Positions 16,545-25,048 of a DNA stretch of 64,000 nt are shown here, piece by piece. The first letter of the stretch is position 1. Each line of letters begins with the position of its first letter. Below the pieces are notes generated by a model that saw only the letters and a program-made list of their open reading frames with translations, was not told where the DNA came from and did no database searches. The DNA is taken from assembly GCF_013141695.1 (NCBI RefSeq), contig NZ_WHNY01000087.1, positions 61,937-125,936 of the forward strand. The letters run 5' to 3'. This stretch comes from Paenibacillus plantarum (GTDB lineage Bacteria; Bacillota; Bacilli; Paenibacillales; NBRC-103111). A program made the position numbers and the translations under genes.

Positions 16545-18185
16545 ATGAAAAGAAAATTGGTCTTACTGACAGCTGCCATGCTGATTACATCGATTCCAGT
16601 ACTAAGCGCTTGTAGCGATAAGGATAAAGGTGCAGAGCCTGTTACAACTGGTGCAGCGAATAAAGAGGCGAATATCAATAAAACAGGTATGCCAATTGCA
16701 AAGGAGCCAGTTCAATTGAAAGGGCTTGTCTCCAAATATGAGTTGGTCAAGGATTGGAACGAGCATAAAGGTTTGAAAAATTATGAAGCGAAATCCAATG
16801 TCATCATTAAATGGGATACGGTACCGCAAAATGCGTTTGATGAGCGCAGAAATTTGATGTTTGCCTCCAATGATCTTCCGGACTTTGTCATGCGGGCGAA
16901 TTTGTCGCCGCAATTGATCACTTCTTACGCAGCAGCGGGGCAGATTATCCCATTGGATCCTTTGATTGAGGCAGGCTATGCGCCTAATCTGGCAGCACTT
17001 ATGAAAGAAAATGACGGGATTCGCAAATCGATTACTTCAGCTGACGGTCATATTTACTCGCTTCCGAACATTAGTGAAGCAGATGGACGTATTTCTTCCT
17101 CGTGGATCAATAAGAAGTGGCTGGACAAGCTTGGGCTTCAAATGCCGACAACAACGGACGAATTTTATAAGGTGTTGAAAGCTTTTAAGGAACAGGACCC
17201 TAACGGGAATGGCAAAGCAGATGAAGTTCCGATCTCAGGGTACAAAGAGGGCAATAAGAACTACGGTGATCAATTTATTAAATCGTTCTATGGCAGCTGG
17301 GGATTCGGAGCGAATTCCGGGATCATCGCACCTTTCATGGATGTTGATAACGGGGGCAAAGTTCGGTATATCGCAACGGACAATACCTTTAAAGACATGA
17401 TTACCTTCTTTAATAAGCTCTGGCAGGAAGGTTTAATCGATAAAGAAATTTTATCGCAGGATATGAAGCAGGAGATCGCGAAGGTTGATGATGAGCGTGT
17501 CGGCTATGTAGCGAAGGGCAACAACAATTTGTGGATGGGCAAAAATCGAAATAATTACGTCCAGAACCCTCTCCTAAAAGGGATCGACGGCAAAGTGTAT
17601 TGGACGGGCATCTCCCCGAAAGTTCGGGATTTAGGTTCATTCGTGATTACGAGCAAAAACCCGAATCCAGCAGCAACACTGCGCTGGGGAGATTATTTCC
17701 TGAGTGAAGAAGGGACGGCTATGGCTCGACTTGGCATCGAAGGCGTTACGTATACGATCGGCAGTGATGGATTTTATAAGCTGAAAGACGAATTTGCCAA
17801 AAATCCGAACGGACTCACAGTGGATGAGGCGCTCTCGGAATATACGATTTTCCAAGGTGGCGGCATTCCACAGCGTGTGACGCAAAAGGTTGACCAAAGT
17901 GCTGCTGTTCTACCAGAAATGATTGCGAATAAAGATGTTATTCGTCCTAACCTAGTGCCTGACGCGAAATTGATGATTCCTACTTTTACTGAAAAAGAGA
18001 ATATCGAATTAAGCTCTTATGCAACGGATATCGAAGCTTATGCAGATGAGAATATTGTTAAATTTATAACAGGCGCTAAACCGCTCAGCGAATGGGATAA
18101 ATATGTCAGCACGTTAAATAAAATGCAGCTGGATAAATATCTAGCGATCTATCAAGCAGCCTATGACCGCTGGAATCAGAAGTAA
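16545..18185 (+). CDS. Sugar ABC transporter substrate-binding lipoprotein
   Basis: This 546-residue extracellular binding protein belongs to the LplA/family-1 class. Its signal peptide ends at SAC, giving lipidated Cys23. The mature protein has the usual two-lobe pattern with DPNGNGKADEVPI (~220), a Ca-loop-like acidic motif common in Paenibacillus binding proteins, and a Trp/Tyr-rich C-terminus. AAGGAG precedes the ATG. It follows the two permeases directly and ends 26 nt before the metallo-hydrolase. The sugar is unknown; oligosaccharide or uronate-containing ligands are common for the class. Confidence 0.88.
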   Translation: MKRKLVLLTAAMLITSIPVLSACSDKDKGAEPVTTGAANKEANINKTGMPIAKEPVQLKGLVSKYELVKDWNEHKGLKNYEAKSNVIIKWDTVPQNAFDERRNLMFASNDLPDFVMRANLSPQLITSYAAAGQIIPLDPLIEAGYAPNLAALMKENDGIRKSITSADGHIYSLPNISEADGRISSSWINKKWLDKLGLQMPTTTDEFYKVLKAFKEQDPNGNGKADEVPISGYKEGNKNYGDQFIKSFYGSWGFGANSGIIAPFMDVDNGGKVRYIATDNTFKDMITFFNKLWQEGLIDKEILSQDMKQEIAKVDDERVGYVAKGNNNLWMGKNRNNYVQNPLLKGIDGKVYWTGISPKVRDLGSFVITSKNPNPAATLRWGDYFLSEEGTAMARLGIEGVTYTIGSDGFYKLKDEFAKNPNGLTVDEALSEYTIFQGGGIPQRVTQKVDQSAAVLPEMIANKDVIRPNLVPDAKLMIPTFTEKENIELSSYATDIEAYADENIVKFITGAKPLSEWDKYVSTLNKMQLDKYLAIYQAAYDRWNQK

Positions 18186-18211
18186 TCAGTGTTTAGAAGG
18201 AGGGACCAACG

Positions 18212-19069
18212 ATGAAATTTTACGGCACAAGCGCTGCCGAAGGCATACCGAATCCATTTTGCACCTGTTCCGTGTGTAACAACGCACGGGAGGTAGGCGG
18301 TGCAGAGATTCGCCGCCGTTCGATGTTCCGAATCAATGAGGGAATGTGTATTGATTTAGGGGCAGATTCTTTTCAGCAAGCGATTGAATATGGCGACTTT
18401 ACCAAGCTTCAGCATGTCTTAGTGAGCCATACCCATGAAGATCATTTCAACTATATGATGATGAATGTTCGAAATATGTCGATAGAACGATTGAAGGAGC
18501 CGCTGCATTTCTACTTTACAGATCAAGCCTACGAAATCGTCGAATTCTATCGTCAAAGCCGACCGATCATGAAAGGCATGACGTCCGATTTGGAAGCGCG
18601 CGGCGTAGTGGCTTTCCATAAGCTCGAGTTTAATCAATCCGTTACCATTTGCGGCATGAAAGTAACGCCGCTTCGCGGGAACCACTTGGGCAACATGGGG
18701 GAGAGTTGTGCGAACTATCTGATCGAGCAACCGGATGGCCAGAAGCTATACTACGGCGTGGATACTGGCTGGTACTTGCCGGAAACGTTCAAGCAGCTGG
18801 AGAATGCTTCACTGGATGTGTTGATTAGTGAATGCACATTTGGATTGACCACCGGCCGCGGCCTTCAACCAAATGGACATCTGGACGCCTTTAGCTGTAT
18901 GGAATTATTTCGCAAACTGTTAGAGCAAGGGACTTTACATACCAATTCTCGCATTTATCTTACACATATTAATCACTTTACCTCTACACATGCAGATTTA
19001 GTCAGCTGGATTCAAGAGCAACAATTCCCATGTCCGATTACGGTCGCATGGGATGGCATGGTCATATAA
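18212..19069 (+). CDS. Metallo-beta-lactamase-fold hydrolase (PhnP-like)
   Basis: This 285-residue enzyme has the HxHxDH metal motif (SHTHEDHFNY, ~70-79) and later metal ligands in GNHLG (~157), VDTGW (~182) and THINH (~252). The N-terminal CTCSVCNNAR cluster (~14-23) resembles the extra zinc site of PhnP-type cyclic phosphate phosphodiesterases. As the last gene of the sugar ABC operon it probably processes an imported phosphorylated or lactone-like sugar derivative, but this is inference. AGAAGGAGG precedes the ATG. A strong terminator follows. Confidence 0.78.
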   Translation: MKFYGTSAAEGIPNPFCTCSVCNNAREVGGAEIRRRSMFRINEGMCIDLGADSFQQAIEYGDFTKLQHVLVSHTHEDHFNYMMMNVRNMSIERLKEPLHFYFTDQAYEIVEFYRQSRPIMKGMTSDLEARGVVAFHKLEFNQSVTICGMKVTPLRGNHLGNMGESCANYLIEQPDGQKLYYGVDTGWYLPETFKQLENASLDVLISECTFGLTTGRGLQPNGHLDAFSCMELFRKLLEQGTLHTNSRIYLTHINHFTSTHADLVSWIQEQQFPCPITVAWDGMVI

Positions 19070-19079
19070 TATACGAAGA

Positions 19080-19124
19080 GAGGCTGTCCCCGAAGTCATA
19101 CCATGATGACGGAGGGACAGCCTC
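19080..19124 (+). terminator. Terminator of the sugar ABC operon
   Basis: GAGGCTGTCCC (19080-19090) pairs with GGGACAGCCTC (19114-19124), with a TTCTT tail. It ends transcription after the metallo-hydrolase. Confidence 0.8.
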
Positions 19125-19140
19125 TTCTTGTGGAAAGGAG

Positions 19141-19309
19141 GAGCAACGACTTCGGATAACGTTATAGAATACCGCTATTCAGACCAATTAGGCCACGAAG
19201 TGCACAATAACGTTACGTGATAGCGCTATTAGCTCCAAAGTCGAAGTTTCCTGCGTATTTCAACACTTTAACGTTATGCCATCACTTTATTCCAAGTGAG
19301 AATATGTCC
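19141..19309. other. Gene-free stretch with repeated taacgtta motifs
   Basis: No coding region is seen. Short self-complementary motifs recur: gataacgttat near 19154, aataacgttac near 19207 and ttaacgttat near 19268, with CTATT/AATAG pairs between. The arrangement resembles the palindromic element at 945-1079 in style but not in sequence. It is probably a degenerate intergenic repeat. Confidence 0.35.
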
Positions 19310-19350
19310 AAGCCTAAATTAAGATGATATCATCACCTTAATCTGGGCTT
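19310..19350. terminator. Terminator downstream of the MFS gene
   Basis: aagcctaaattaagatgat pairs with atcatcaccttaatctgggctt with few mismatches, forming a long stem 20 nt beyond the stop of the leftward MFS gene. Confidence 0.72.
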
Positions 19351-19369
19351 GGGCGCTATCTGGCGGTAT

Positions 19370-20812
19370 TTATTCGGCTGCAGTCTTAGGTATCGTCGCT
19401 CTTCCTACCGACTCCGTTGTAGCGAGTCCCGTAAGCCTCTTTTTTGCATAATTTCTGTATAGAATCGAGCTCCCTATCGTCAAAAGCGCAACCACCGCCA
19501 TCCCCCAGATGAGGTTGTCAAAAGCACGTTCGAGCGGCAGTGATTTCTGCCAAACGAGTGCGCTCCCCGAGAGCGCGACGGCGAACGCGCCGCTGAAAAA
19601 TTGCAGCAATTGGAACAAGCCCATGCCCGAGCCGATGCGATCTGTGGTCAATTGCCGGGAGAGTTCATTGGATACAGCGCTGGAAAGTGTCGTAAAGCTG
19701 ATGCTGACCAGGATGTAGAGTGCAGCAATCCAGTAAGAGGAATAGCTAGCAGTCAGGGCAAGCCCTACGGTTGAAACTAGCATCAACCATGGTACGTAGC
19801 GGAGTAACGCCGTATTCCCATAGCGGTCAATGATGCGCCCCACGCGATTGGAGACGAGCATAGCCAACAAAGCGCCAGGGAAGAGCAGTAGTCCCGAAGT
19901 AAGCGGAGCTAAGCCGAAAACCCGCGCAAGCATCTGTGGCGCAAGGAACAAGAAGCCGAAGCTGATCATATAGGAAAACACGCCGATTGCGCTGAGCGCC
20001 ATATAGGGCCTATCGCCAAATAGGGCAGGCAGCACGAACGGTTGTGAGGCACGGCGAATGCGCAGAGTAAATAGGGCAATCGCTATGACGCCTGCTAGGA
20101 GTGCGATCAGACTCTTAGACGTAAGGAAGAGCAGCAACCCCGTCGTCCCAATCCCGAGGAGCAGAGCGCCGATGAAATCGAACGAGCCGCTTTCTGGTTT
20201 TTCTTTTGGCAGCAGGATGAGAAAGATAGGAATTAGCAGCAGCGTGACCGCTGTAATGACGAACAGGAAATGCCAGCCCAAATACTGAACGATGGATCCG
20301 CCTGCGACGGGACCTAGTCCCAAGCCAAGTGAAGCGGCGGAAAGGATGAGCGACATGGCTCTGCCTCTACGAGACAACGGAATGTAGCGGGTTACGAGCA
20401 CGATACCAAGCGAAGGGATCGCACCTGCCCCGGATGCTTGAATCAACCGCGTAAACAGCAACAGTCCGAAGCTGTCCGTGAACAACCCTAGAATGGAGGC
20501 GCCGCCTAGCGAGAGCAGGGCAATGACGTAGAGCCTGCGAATAGGCACGAAGTCGGACAAGCGGCTGTAGGTGATCGATGCGATGGCGAAAATGATTGAA
20601 TACCCCGTAACAATCCACGATGCCGTTGAAGGACTGAGCTCGAATTGTACGGAAATTTTGGGCAGTGCCAGATTGAACATCATCGTGTTCATGATGACAA
20701 GTACAATCGTAAAACAGAGCAACCAGGAGACAGGCGTTTCTCGTAAGCGGCCAGGCATCTCAGGTTGAGCATGTGTTGTTCCTTGAGCTGAAGAGGTTGC
20801 GTTGTCTGACAT
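19370..20812 (-). CDS. MFS drug/proton antiporter (DHA2-like)
   Basis: This 480-residue transporter appears to have about 14 helices. The MFS loop 2-3 signature is present as YSRLSDFVPIRRLY (~80), and the antiporter motif C type sequence is GLGLGPVAGGSIVQYLGW (~165). It resembles the TetL/QacA-type DHA2 branch, which exports drugs or cations in exchange for protons. The substrate is not inferable. It is monocistronic, leftward, with a short hydrophilic N-terminus (1-28). GGAAGGTGT lies before the ATG. Confidence 0.85.
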   Translation of the reverse strand: MSDNATSSAQGTTHAQPEMPGRLRETPVSWLLCFTIVLVIMNTMMFNLALPKISVQFELSPSTASWIVTGYSIIFAIASITYSRLSDFVPIRRLYVIALLSLGGASILGLFTDSFGLLLFTRLIQASGAGAIPSLGIVLVTRYIPLSRRGRAMSLILSAASLGLGLGPVAGGSIVQYLGWHFLFVITAVTLLLIPIFLILLPKEKPESGSFDFIGALLLGIGTTGLLLFLTSKSLIALLAGVIAIALFTLRIRRASQPFVLPALFGDRPYMALSAIGVFSYMISFGFLFLAPQMLARVFGLAPLTSGLLLFPGALLAMLVSNRVGRIIDRYGNTALLRYVPWLMLVSTVGLALTASYSSYWIAALYILVSISFTTLSSAVSNELSRQLTTDRIGSGMGLFQLLQFFSGAFAVALSGSALVWQKSLPLERAFDNLIWGMAVVALLTIGSSILYRNYAKKRLTGLATTESVGRATIPKTAAE

Positions 20813-20966
20813 GGTACACCTTCCGATCTAAACTATAATATATTTTGTGACAGTTTATCATGGCGGGTATGGTGTGTCAATGAATTGGCCTGTATTAAAT
20901 CAGTAAAGGGTTGAATATTTATACATATAATTGTATTATTATTCATAAAACACATGGAGGAATACG

Positions 20967-21413
20967 ATGGGACACGTGATAAGAAAAGTGGGAATTGAAG
21001 ATTTGGAGGCATTAACAGAGTTGATGTATGCCTATATCGTAGGCTTTTATAAGAAGCCACAGCCGTTAAGAACTGATATTCATCGACTGATTAGAAACTT
21101 GCTTCAGGAACAAGGCGGTATACAGTTTGTTGTCGACCAAGAGGGAGAGCTCGTCGGTTTTGCGACCCTGTATTTTTCCTGGAGTACGATGAAGGCAAAT
21201 CCCATTACGATCATGAATGACCTCTTCCTTCTTGAGTCTTACCGGGGGACCGCTGCAGAAGAAGACTTGTTCCAGAAGTGCCAAATCTACTCCAAGGAAA
21301 ACGGCTATGCCTACATGTCATGGATCACCGCGCCTGACAATCATCGTGCACAACAGTTTTTTGACAAAATGGGCGGAACTCGCGTGGATTGGGTAAATTA
21401 CACGATTATTTAA
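20967..21413 (+). CDS. GNAT-family N-acetyltransferase
   Basis: This 148-residue protein has the GNAT arrangement: a first strand and helix (IRKVGIEDLEALTELM), the strand LVGFATLYF (~62-70), then MNDLFLLESYRGTAAEEDLF (~80-100) as the acyl-CoA loop, and the C-terminal NHRAQQFFDKMGG (~125-137), typical of small-substrate acetyltransferases. GGAGG precedes the ATG by 7 nt. It is monocistronic. Acceptor unknown. Confidence 0.85.
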   Translation: MGHVIRKVGIEDLEALTELMYAYIVGFYKKPQPLRTDIHRLIRNLLQEQGGIQFVVDQEGELVGFATLYFSWSTMKANPITIMNDLFLLESYRGTAAEEDLFQKCQIYSKENGYAYMSWITAPDNHRAQQFFDKMGGTRVDWVNYTII

Positions 21414-21655
21414 AAGAAGCAGTTCATCCAACGGAATATTCGCACGAACTAGCAACTTGGACGGATTGCAAACTTGTTGTTTAGTTAAAATACCCTGATT
21501 ACCTACGAGAATGGAAGATAATCAACGAATCAGGTAATTGTAAGCGAATTATCGGGTGAAACGTGAGGTCGGAGAGTGCTTTTTACGTTTTTTCCCTCCT
21601 TTACTATGTTGGCAGAAGAGAGTAGTATTCAATCCGTACTAGAACAGTTGAATAT

Positions 21656-21785
21656 TTCGCTTAATTTTCTATTAAGAAAAGCGGGGGAACCACGAGTAAC
21701 ATGGGGTGAATAACGGTACGGATTCAAGTACCTTTTAGGGCAGATTTCTCGCGGCCCGAACCCGGCAGCTAACCTCGTAAGCGAA
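21656..21785 (+). promoter_or_regulatory. ydaO-type c-di-AMP riboswitch
   Basis: The closing stem TTCGCTTA (21656-21663) / TAAGCGAA (21778-21785) is perfect. Between lie the conserved elements of the ydaO/yuaA class: AAGCGGGGGAACCA, ATGGGGTGAAT, TTAGGGCAG, GCGGCCCGAACCCGGCAGCTAACCTCGTAAGC. The class binds c-di-AMP and turns off downstream potassium or osmolyte genes. It lies directly upstream of a KimA-type gene, the classical target, and is followed by a terminator. Confidence 0.93.
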
Positions 21786-21809
21786 CGTGAGAAAGGAGAA
21801 CGTGTGTTC

Positions 21810-21840
21810 AAAACACAAGGTCGATCCTTGTGTTTTTTTG
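21810..21840 (+). terminator. Riboswitch-controlled terminator
   Basis: AAAACACAAGG pairs with CCTTGTGTTTT around TCGAT, followed by a T-run. It sits 25 nt after the aptamer and 60 nt before the KimA-type gene, which fits a transcription-terminating expression platform. Confidence 0.85.
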
Positions 21841-21898
21841 CGTCCATTTTTCAAAAATATAGTATTTATATGGCTTTAATTGGAGGAACAACGGCGAA

Positions 21899-23734
21899 AT
21901 GACAAGTGATTCATTGAAAAAAATTGTGTTCGGTAAGCCGCTAAAGTCGAGTGAGATTGAGTCGGAGAAAATGCCTGTCTGGAAAGCCCTCCCTATCTTG
22001 TCGTCAGATGCCTTATCATCCGTATCGTATGGGACGGAGCAAATCCTGTTAGAGCTCGCAACAGTGGGGGTTGCAGCTTTTGCCTTCTCGTTGCCGATTG
22101 CGATTTCGATTATCGCTTTGATTCTACTGCTCGTGTTGAGCTATAGACAGGTGATAGAAGCGTACCCGATGGGCGGCGGCGCCTATATGGTGACGAAGGA
22201 AAATTTAGGCATGGTGTGGGGACGTCTCACCGGTGTCTCTCTGCTAATCGACTATACCTTAACCGTAGCCGTTTCGATATCGGCTGGTGTCCAGGCAATT
22301 ACCTCGGCATTTCCATCAGCCGTACCTTACATTGTTCCGCTGACCATCTTACTAGTATGGATTATGGTCTGGCTGAATTTACGAGGGACTTCCGAATCAG
22401 GAACGGTATTCGCGATTCCAACGTACTTTTTTATTCTTTGTATCCTTTTATTAGTGGGGAAAGGTATTTTCGATTTACTGACAGGATCTATGAATACGCA
22501 TGCGATCGAATTCGCACCAAGCGCGGCAACGAACTCATTAACCTTATTCGTACTTCTCAAAGCGTTCTCGTCTGGTTGTTCCGCTGTAACGGGGATCGAA
22601 GCGATCTCAGATAGCGTACCGCATTTTAGAACGCCATCTGTCAAAAATGCCAAACGAACACTCCTCTCTCTAGGCGGCCTGTTGGCCATCGTGTTCGGTG
22701 GTGTAACGCTGATTGCCTTAGGGTATGGAGTGGCACCGGATCATAACGGTCATACATCGGTTCTTTCGATGGTGACGGAGCAAGCTTTTGGCCGAGGCGT
22801 TATGTACTACGCGACGCAAATCGCGACAATGCTCATCTTGGTGCTGGCTGCGAATACAAGCTTCAATGGCTTCCCGATCTTGGCGTCCATCATGGCCCAA
22901 GACAAAAACTTCCCGCGCATGTTTTCCTTCCGTGGGGATCGGCTTTCGTATCACTATGGGATTATTACGCTAGGCGTATTAGCCAGCCTGCTGTTGATTG
23001 GCTTTAAAGGTAAAACCGATGCACTTATTCCGCTTTATGCGATTGGCGTATTTTTATCTTTTACACTTGCTCAGACGGGGTTGGTTCGAAAATGGCTTAA
23101 AGAGCGCGTATCTGGCTGGATCGGCAAGCTGATCATTAACGGCCTGGGCGGTATAGTCTCCCTAGCGGTTCTTATCATTTTCTCCGTTACCAAATTCAGC
23201 GAGGGTGCTTGGATTGTCATTATCATTACACCGATCCTCCTCTGGCTCATTACGAAAATTAGTCACCATTACGACGACGTAGCCAAACAGCTGCGGATTG
23301 ATATCACACAAGACCGTGTGTGCACCAAAGAGCCGGTCATTATCGTGCCTGTGGCTGGGATTCACAAAGCGGTAGAGCAGACCTTGAACTATGCCAAATC
23401 GCTCTCGCCTAACGTCATCGCGTTCTATGTCTCCTTCTCGGATGAGGACGAAGAATCGATGCAGGAGAAGTGGCAGATCTGGGATCCAGGTGTTCGACTC
23501 GTAGTATTCAAATCACGATACAGAACGATTCTGAAGCCGCTGGCTGAATTCATTGATCGCATCGACACGCATATGTCGGAGAAGCAGTCGATCATGGTTA
23601 TTCTCCCGCAATTCATGCCGAAGAAATGGTGGCATCGTCTGCTTCATAATCAATCTGCAGCGCGGATTCGTTCGAAGCTTCAAGCTGATAAGGATATCGT
23701 TGTTGCAACAGTGCCGTATCATTTACATCAATAG
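21899..23734 (+). CDS. kimA: KimA-type potassium importer (APC superfamily)
   Basis: This 611-residue transporter has about 12 helices (residues ~25-440) and a cytoplasmic C-terminal domain (~450-611). It matches KimA (formerly YdaO), the high-affinity K+/H+ symporter that is inhibited by c-di-AMP. Family features visible include LSSVSYGTEQ (~42), GGGAYMVTKENLG (~92) and the FSSGCSAVTGIEAISDSVP helix (~222-240). The identification is strongly supported by the c-di-AMP riboswitch 110 nt upstream. GGAGG lies 12 nt before the ATG, a slightly long spacing. Confidence 0.92.
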   Translation: MTSDSLKKIVFGKPLKSSEIESEKMPVWKALPILSSDALSSVSYGTEQILLELATVGVAAFAFSLPIAISIIALILLLVLSYRQVIEAYPMGGGAYMVTKENLGMVWGRLTGVSLLIDYTLTVAVSISAGVQAITSAFPSAVPYIVPLTILLVWIMVWLNLRGTSESGTVFAIPTYFFILCILLLVGKGIFDLLTGSMNTHAIEFAPSAATNSLTLFVLLKAFSSGCSAVTGIEAISDSVPHFRTPSVKNAKRTLLSLGGLLAIVFGGVTLIALGYGVAPDHNGHTSVLSMVTEQAFGRGVMYYATQIATMLILVLAANTSFNGFPILASIMAQDKNFPRMFSFRGDRLSYHYGIITLGVLASLLLIGFKGKTDALIPLYAIGVFLSFTLAQTGLVRKWLKERVSGWIGKLIINGLGGIVSLAVLIIFSVTKFSEGAWIVIIITPILLWLITKISHHYDDVAKQLRIDITQDRVCTKEPVIIVPVAGIHKAVEQTLNYAKSLSPNVIAFYVSFSDEDEESMQEKWQIWDPGVRLVVFKSRYRTILKPLAEFIDRIDTHMSEKQSIMVILPQFMPKKWWHRLLHNQSAARIRSKLQADKDIVVATVPYHLHQ

Positions 23735-23779
23735 AGGTGTACAATAATAGGGAGAACTTGTAGACGAGGTGACCTTATT

Positions 23780-24040
23780 ATGGTGAAAAAGAAAGCAAAG
23801 ATTACGCCGGCTGCGGCTAGCGTGCAAGATAAACCTGCAACGTTGAAGGATCTGCTGCGTCCGGAAATACTGGAAGGGCTCAAAGCCCAGGCTGACGCGA
23901 TGAAAGCGGAAGAGCAAGCCAAGAAGGATGCAGAGAGAGCCAGGGTAGAGGCGGCTCGCAAGGCGGAAGAGAAACGTCTTGAGAACGATTTTGCCTATCA
24001 GCTGGAGAAAAGTAAATTAGACTGGCGGAAACATAAATGA
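23780..24040 (+). CDS. YqkE-like small coiled-coil protein (DUF3886)
   Basis: This 86-residue, very basic and charged protein starts MVKKKAK, has a short conserved stretch (TLKDLLRPEILEGLKAQA, ~25-42) and then an Ala/Glu/Lys-rich coiled coil ending in DYQ/AYQLEKSKLDWRKHK. This matches the YqkE/DUF3886 family of Bacilli, whose function is unknown. GAGGTGA precedes the ATG. Its stop codon overlaps the start of the following deacetylase, so they may be cotranslated. Confidence 0.78.
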   Translation: MVKKKAKITPAAASVQDKPATLKDLLRPEILEGLKAQADAMKAEEQAKKDAERARVEAARKAEEKRLENDFAYQLEKSKLDWRKHK

Positions 24041-24951
24041 GGGGGCGCACGATGTGCCTCCTTTTCTTTATAAGTGCGATGGTAGCGCTTGCAGGATGCG
24101 AGACGGAGCAGCGTGCTGCAGAAGTGGAAACGGCGGTTGATTCTACATCTACATCTGCAGGAATACCAATACCAATACCAACACCAACATCAACACCAAC
24201 GCTTGCACCATCAGCCGCACCTCCTGTCCCAACCGTCACCTCAGTGGAACAATCATTGATCGCTCGTTATGCCTCTATGATACCAACGAAGTGGGGAGAG
24301 CGTGTCCCTGGTGTGAAAACACGCTTACATACGAAGGACAAAGTGGTTGCCCTTACCTTTGATGCCTGCGGCGGGAAGGAAGGTAGTGGCTATGATGAGA
24401 AGTTGATCCAGTATTTGATTCAGGAGCAGATTCCAGCTACGTTATTCATCAATGCAAGATGGATTGCTGCGAATCCGTCAACCTTTCAAGATTTGGCATC
24501 GAACTCTCTGTTTGAGATCGAAAATCATGGCACCGAGCACCGCCCATTATCTGTAGCAGGCAAGCTAGCGTACGGTATTGCGGGTACGAAGAACGTCAAA
24601 GAAGTCATTCATGAGATGAATGACAATGCGGATCAGCTGGAGAAGCTGACGGGGAAAAGGCCCCTATTTTTCCGATCGGGTACGGCATTTTACGATGAGG
24701 TCGCGGTATCAGTTGCGCATGATTTAGGGTTCGAGCTAGCGGGATACTCCGTACTTGGGGATGCTGGAGCGACGTATAACACGGAGCAAGTGTACAACGC
24801 TATATCGAAGGCTCCGAGCGGGTCCATCGTCCTCGCGCACATGAACCATCCAGAGAAGGACACTGCCGAAGGCGTCATCAAAGCGATTCCGCAGCTGCGT
24901 AAATTAGGCTATAGTTTTGTACAGCTTGCCTCTATGGAACTTAGTGACTAA
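24037..24951 (+). CDS. Polysaccharide deacetylase lipoprotein, TFDACGG variant
   Basis: This 304-residue extracellular esterase of the NodB fold has a lipoprotein-type signal (MVALAGC, Cys ~25) and a Thr/Pro linker with repeated PIP and TPT units. The catalytic motif reads TFDACGG instead of TFDDG (~108); the zinc site is NHGTEHRPLS (~168) and FFRSGTAFYDE follows. The ACGG variant is known in a branch of bacterial peptidoglycan deacetylases. The ATG at 24037 is kept because it supplies the Arg residues of the signal, although ATG 24052 has a better GAGGGGG spacing. It overlaps the YqkE-like gene. Confidence 0.82.
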   Translation: MRGRTMCLLFFISAMVALAGCETEQRAAEVETAVDSTSTSAGIPIPIPTPTSTPTLAPSAAPPVPTVTSVEQSLIARYASMIPTKWGERVPGVKTRLHTKDKVVALTFDACGGKEGSGYDEKLIQYLIQEQIPATLFINARWIAANPSTFQDLASNSLFEIENHGTEHRPLSVAGKLAYGIAGTKNVKEVIHEMNDNADQLEKLTGKRPLFFRSGTAFYDEVAVSVAHDLGFELAGYSVLGDAGATYNTEQVYNAISKAPSGSIVLAHMNHPEKDTAEGVIKAIPQLRKLGYSFVQLASMELSD

Positions 24952-24981
24952 TAAGAGGAAGTAGTGTAATAAATAGTTTAC

Positions 24982-24996
24982 AAGAAAGCGTTTTCA
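24982..24996 (+). promoter_or_regulatory. Possible CcpA (cre) site
   Basis: AAGAAAGCGTTTTCA fits the cre consensus WTGNAANCGNWNNCW with one mismatch and is itself nearly palindromic. It lies 53 nt before a polysaccharide deacetylase gene, where CcpA could repress it on preferred carbon sources. Confidence 0.35.
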
Positions 24997-25048
24997 TGAT
25001 ACTATTTGCCTAATTTATTATCATCTCATCTATGGGGTTGTTGTCAGC

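Noticed and set aside
19141..19309. Possible small RNA or insertion element
   Set aside because: Only short taacgtta palindromes are seen, without promoter, terminator of its own or target duplications.
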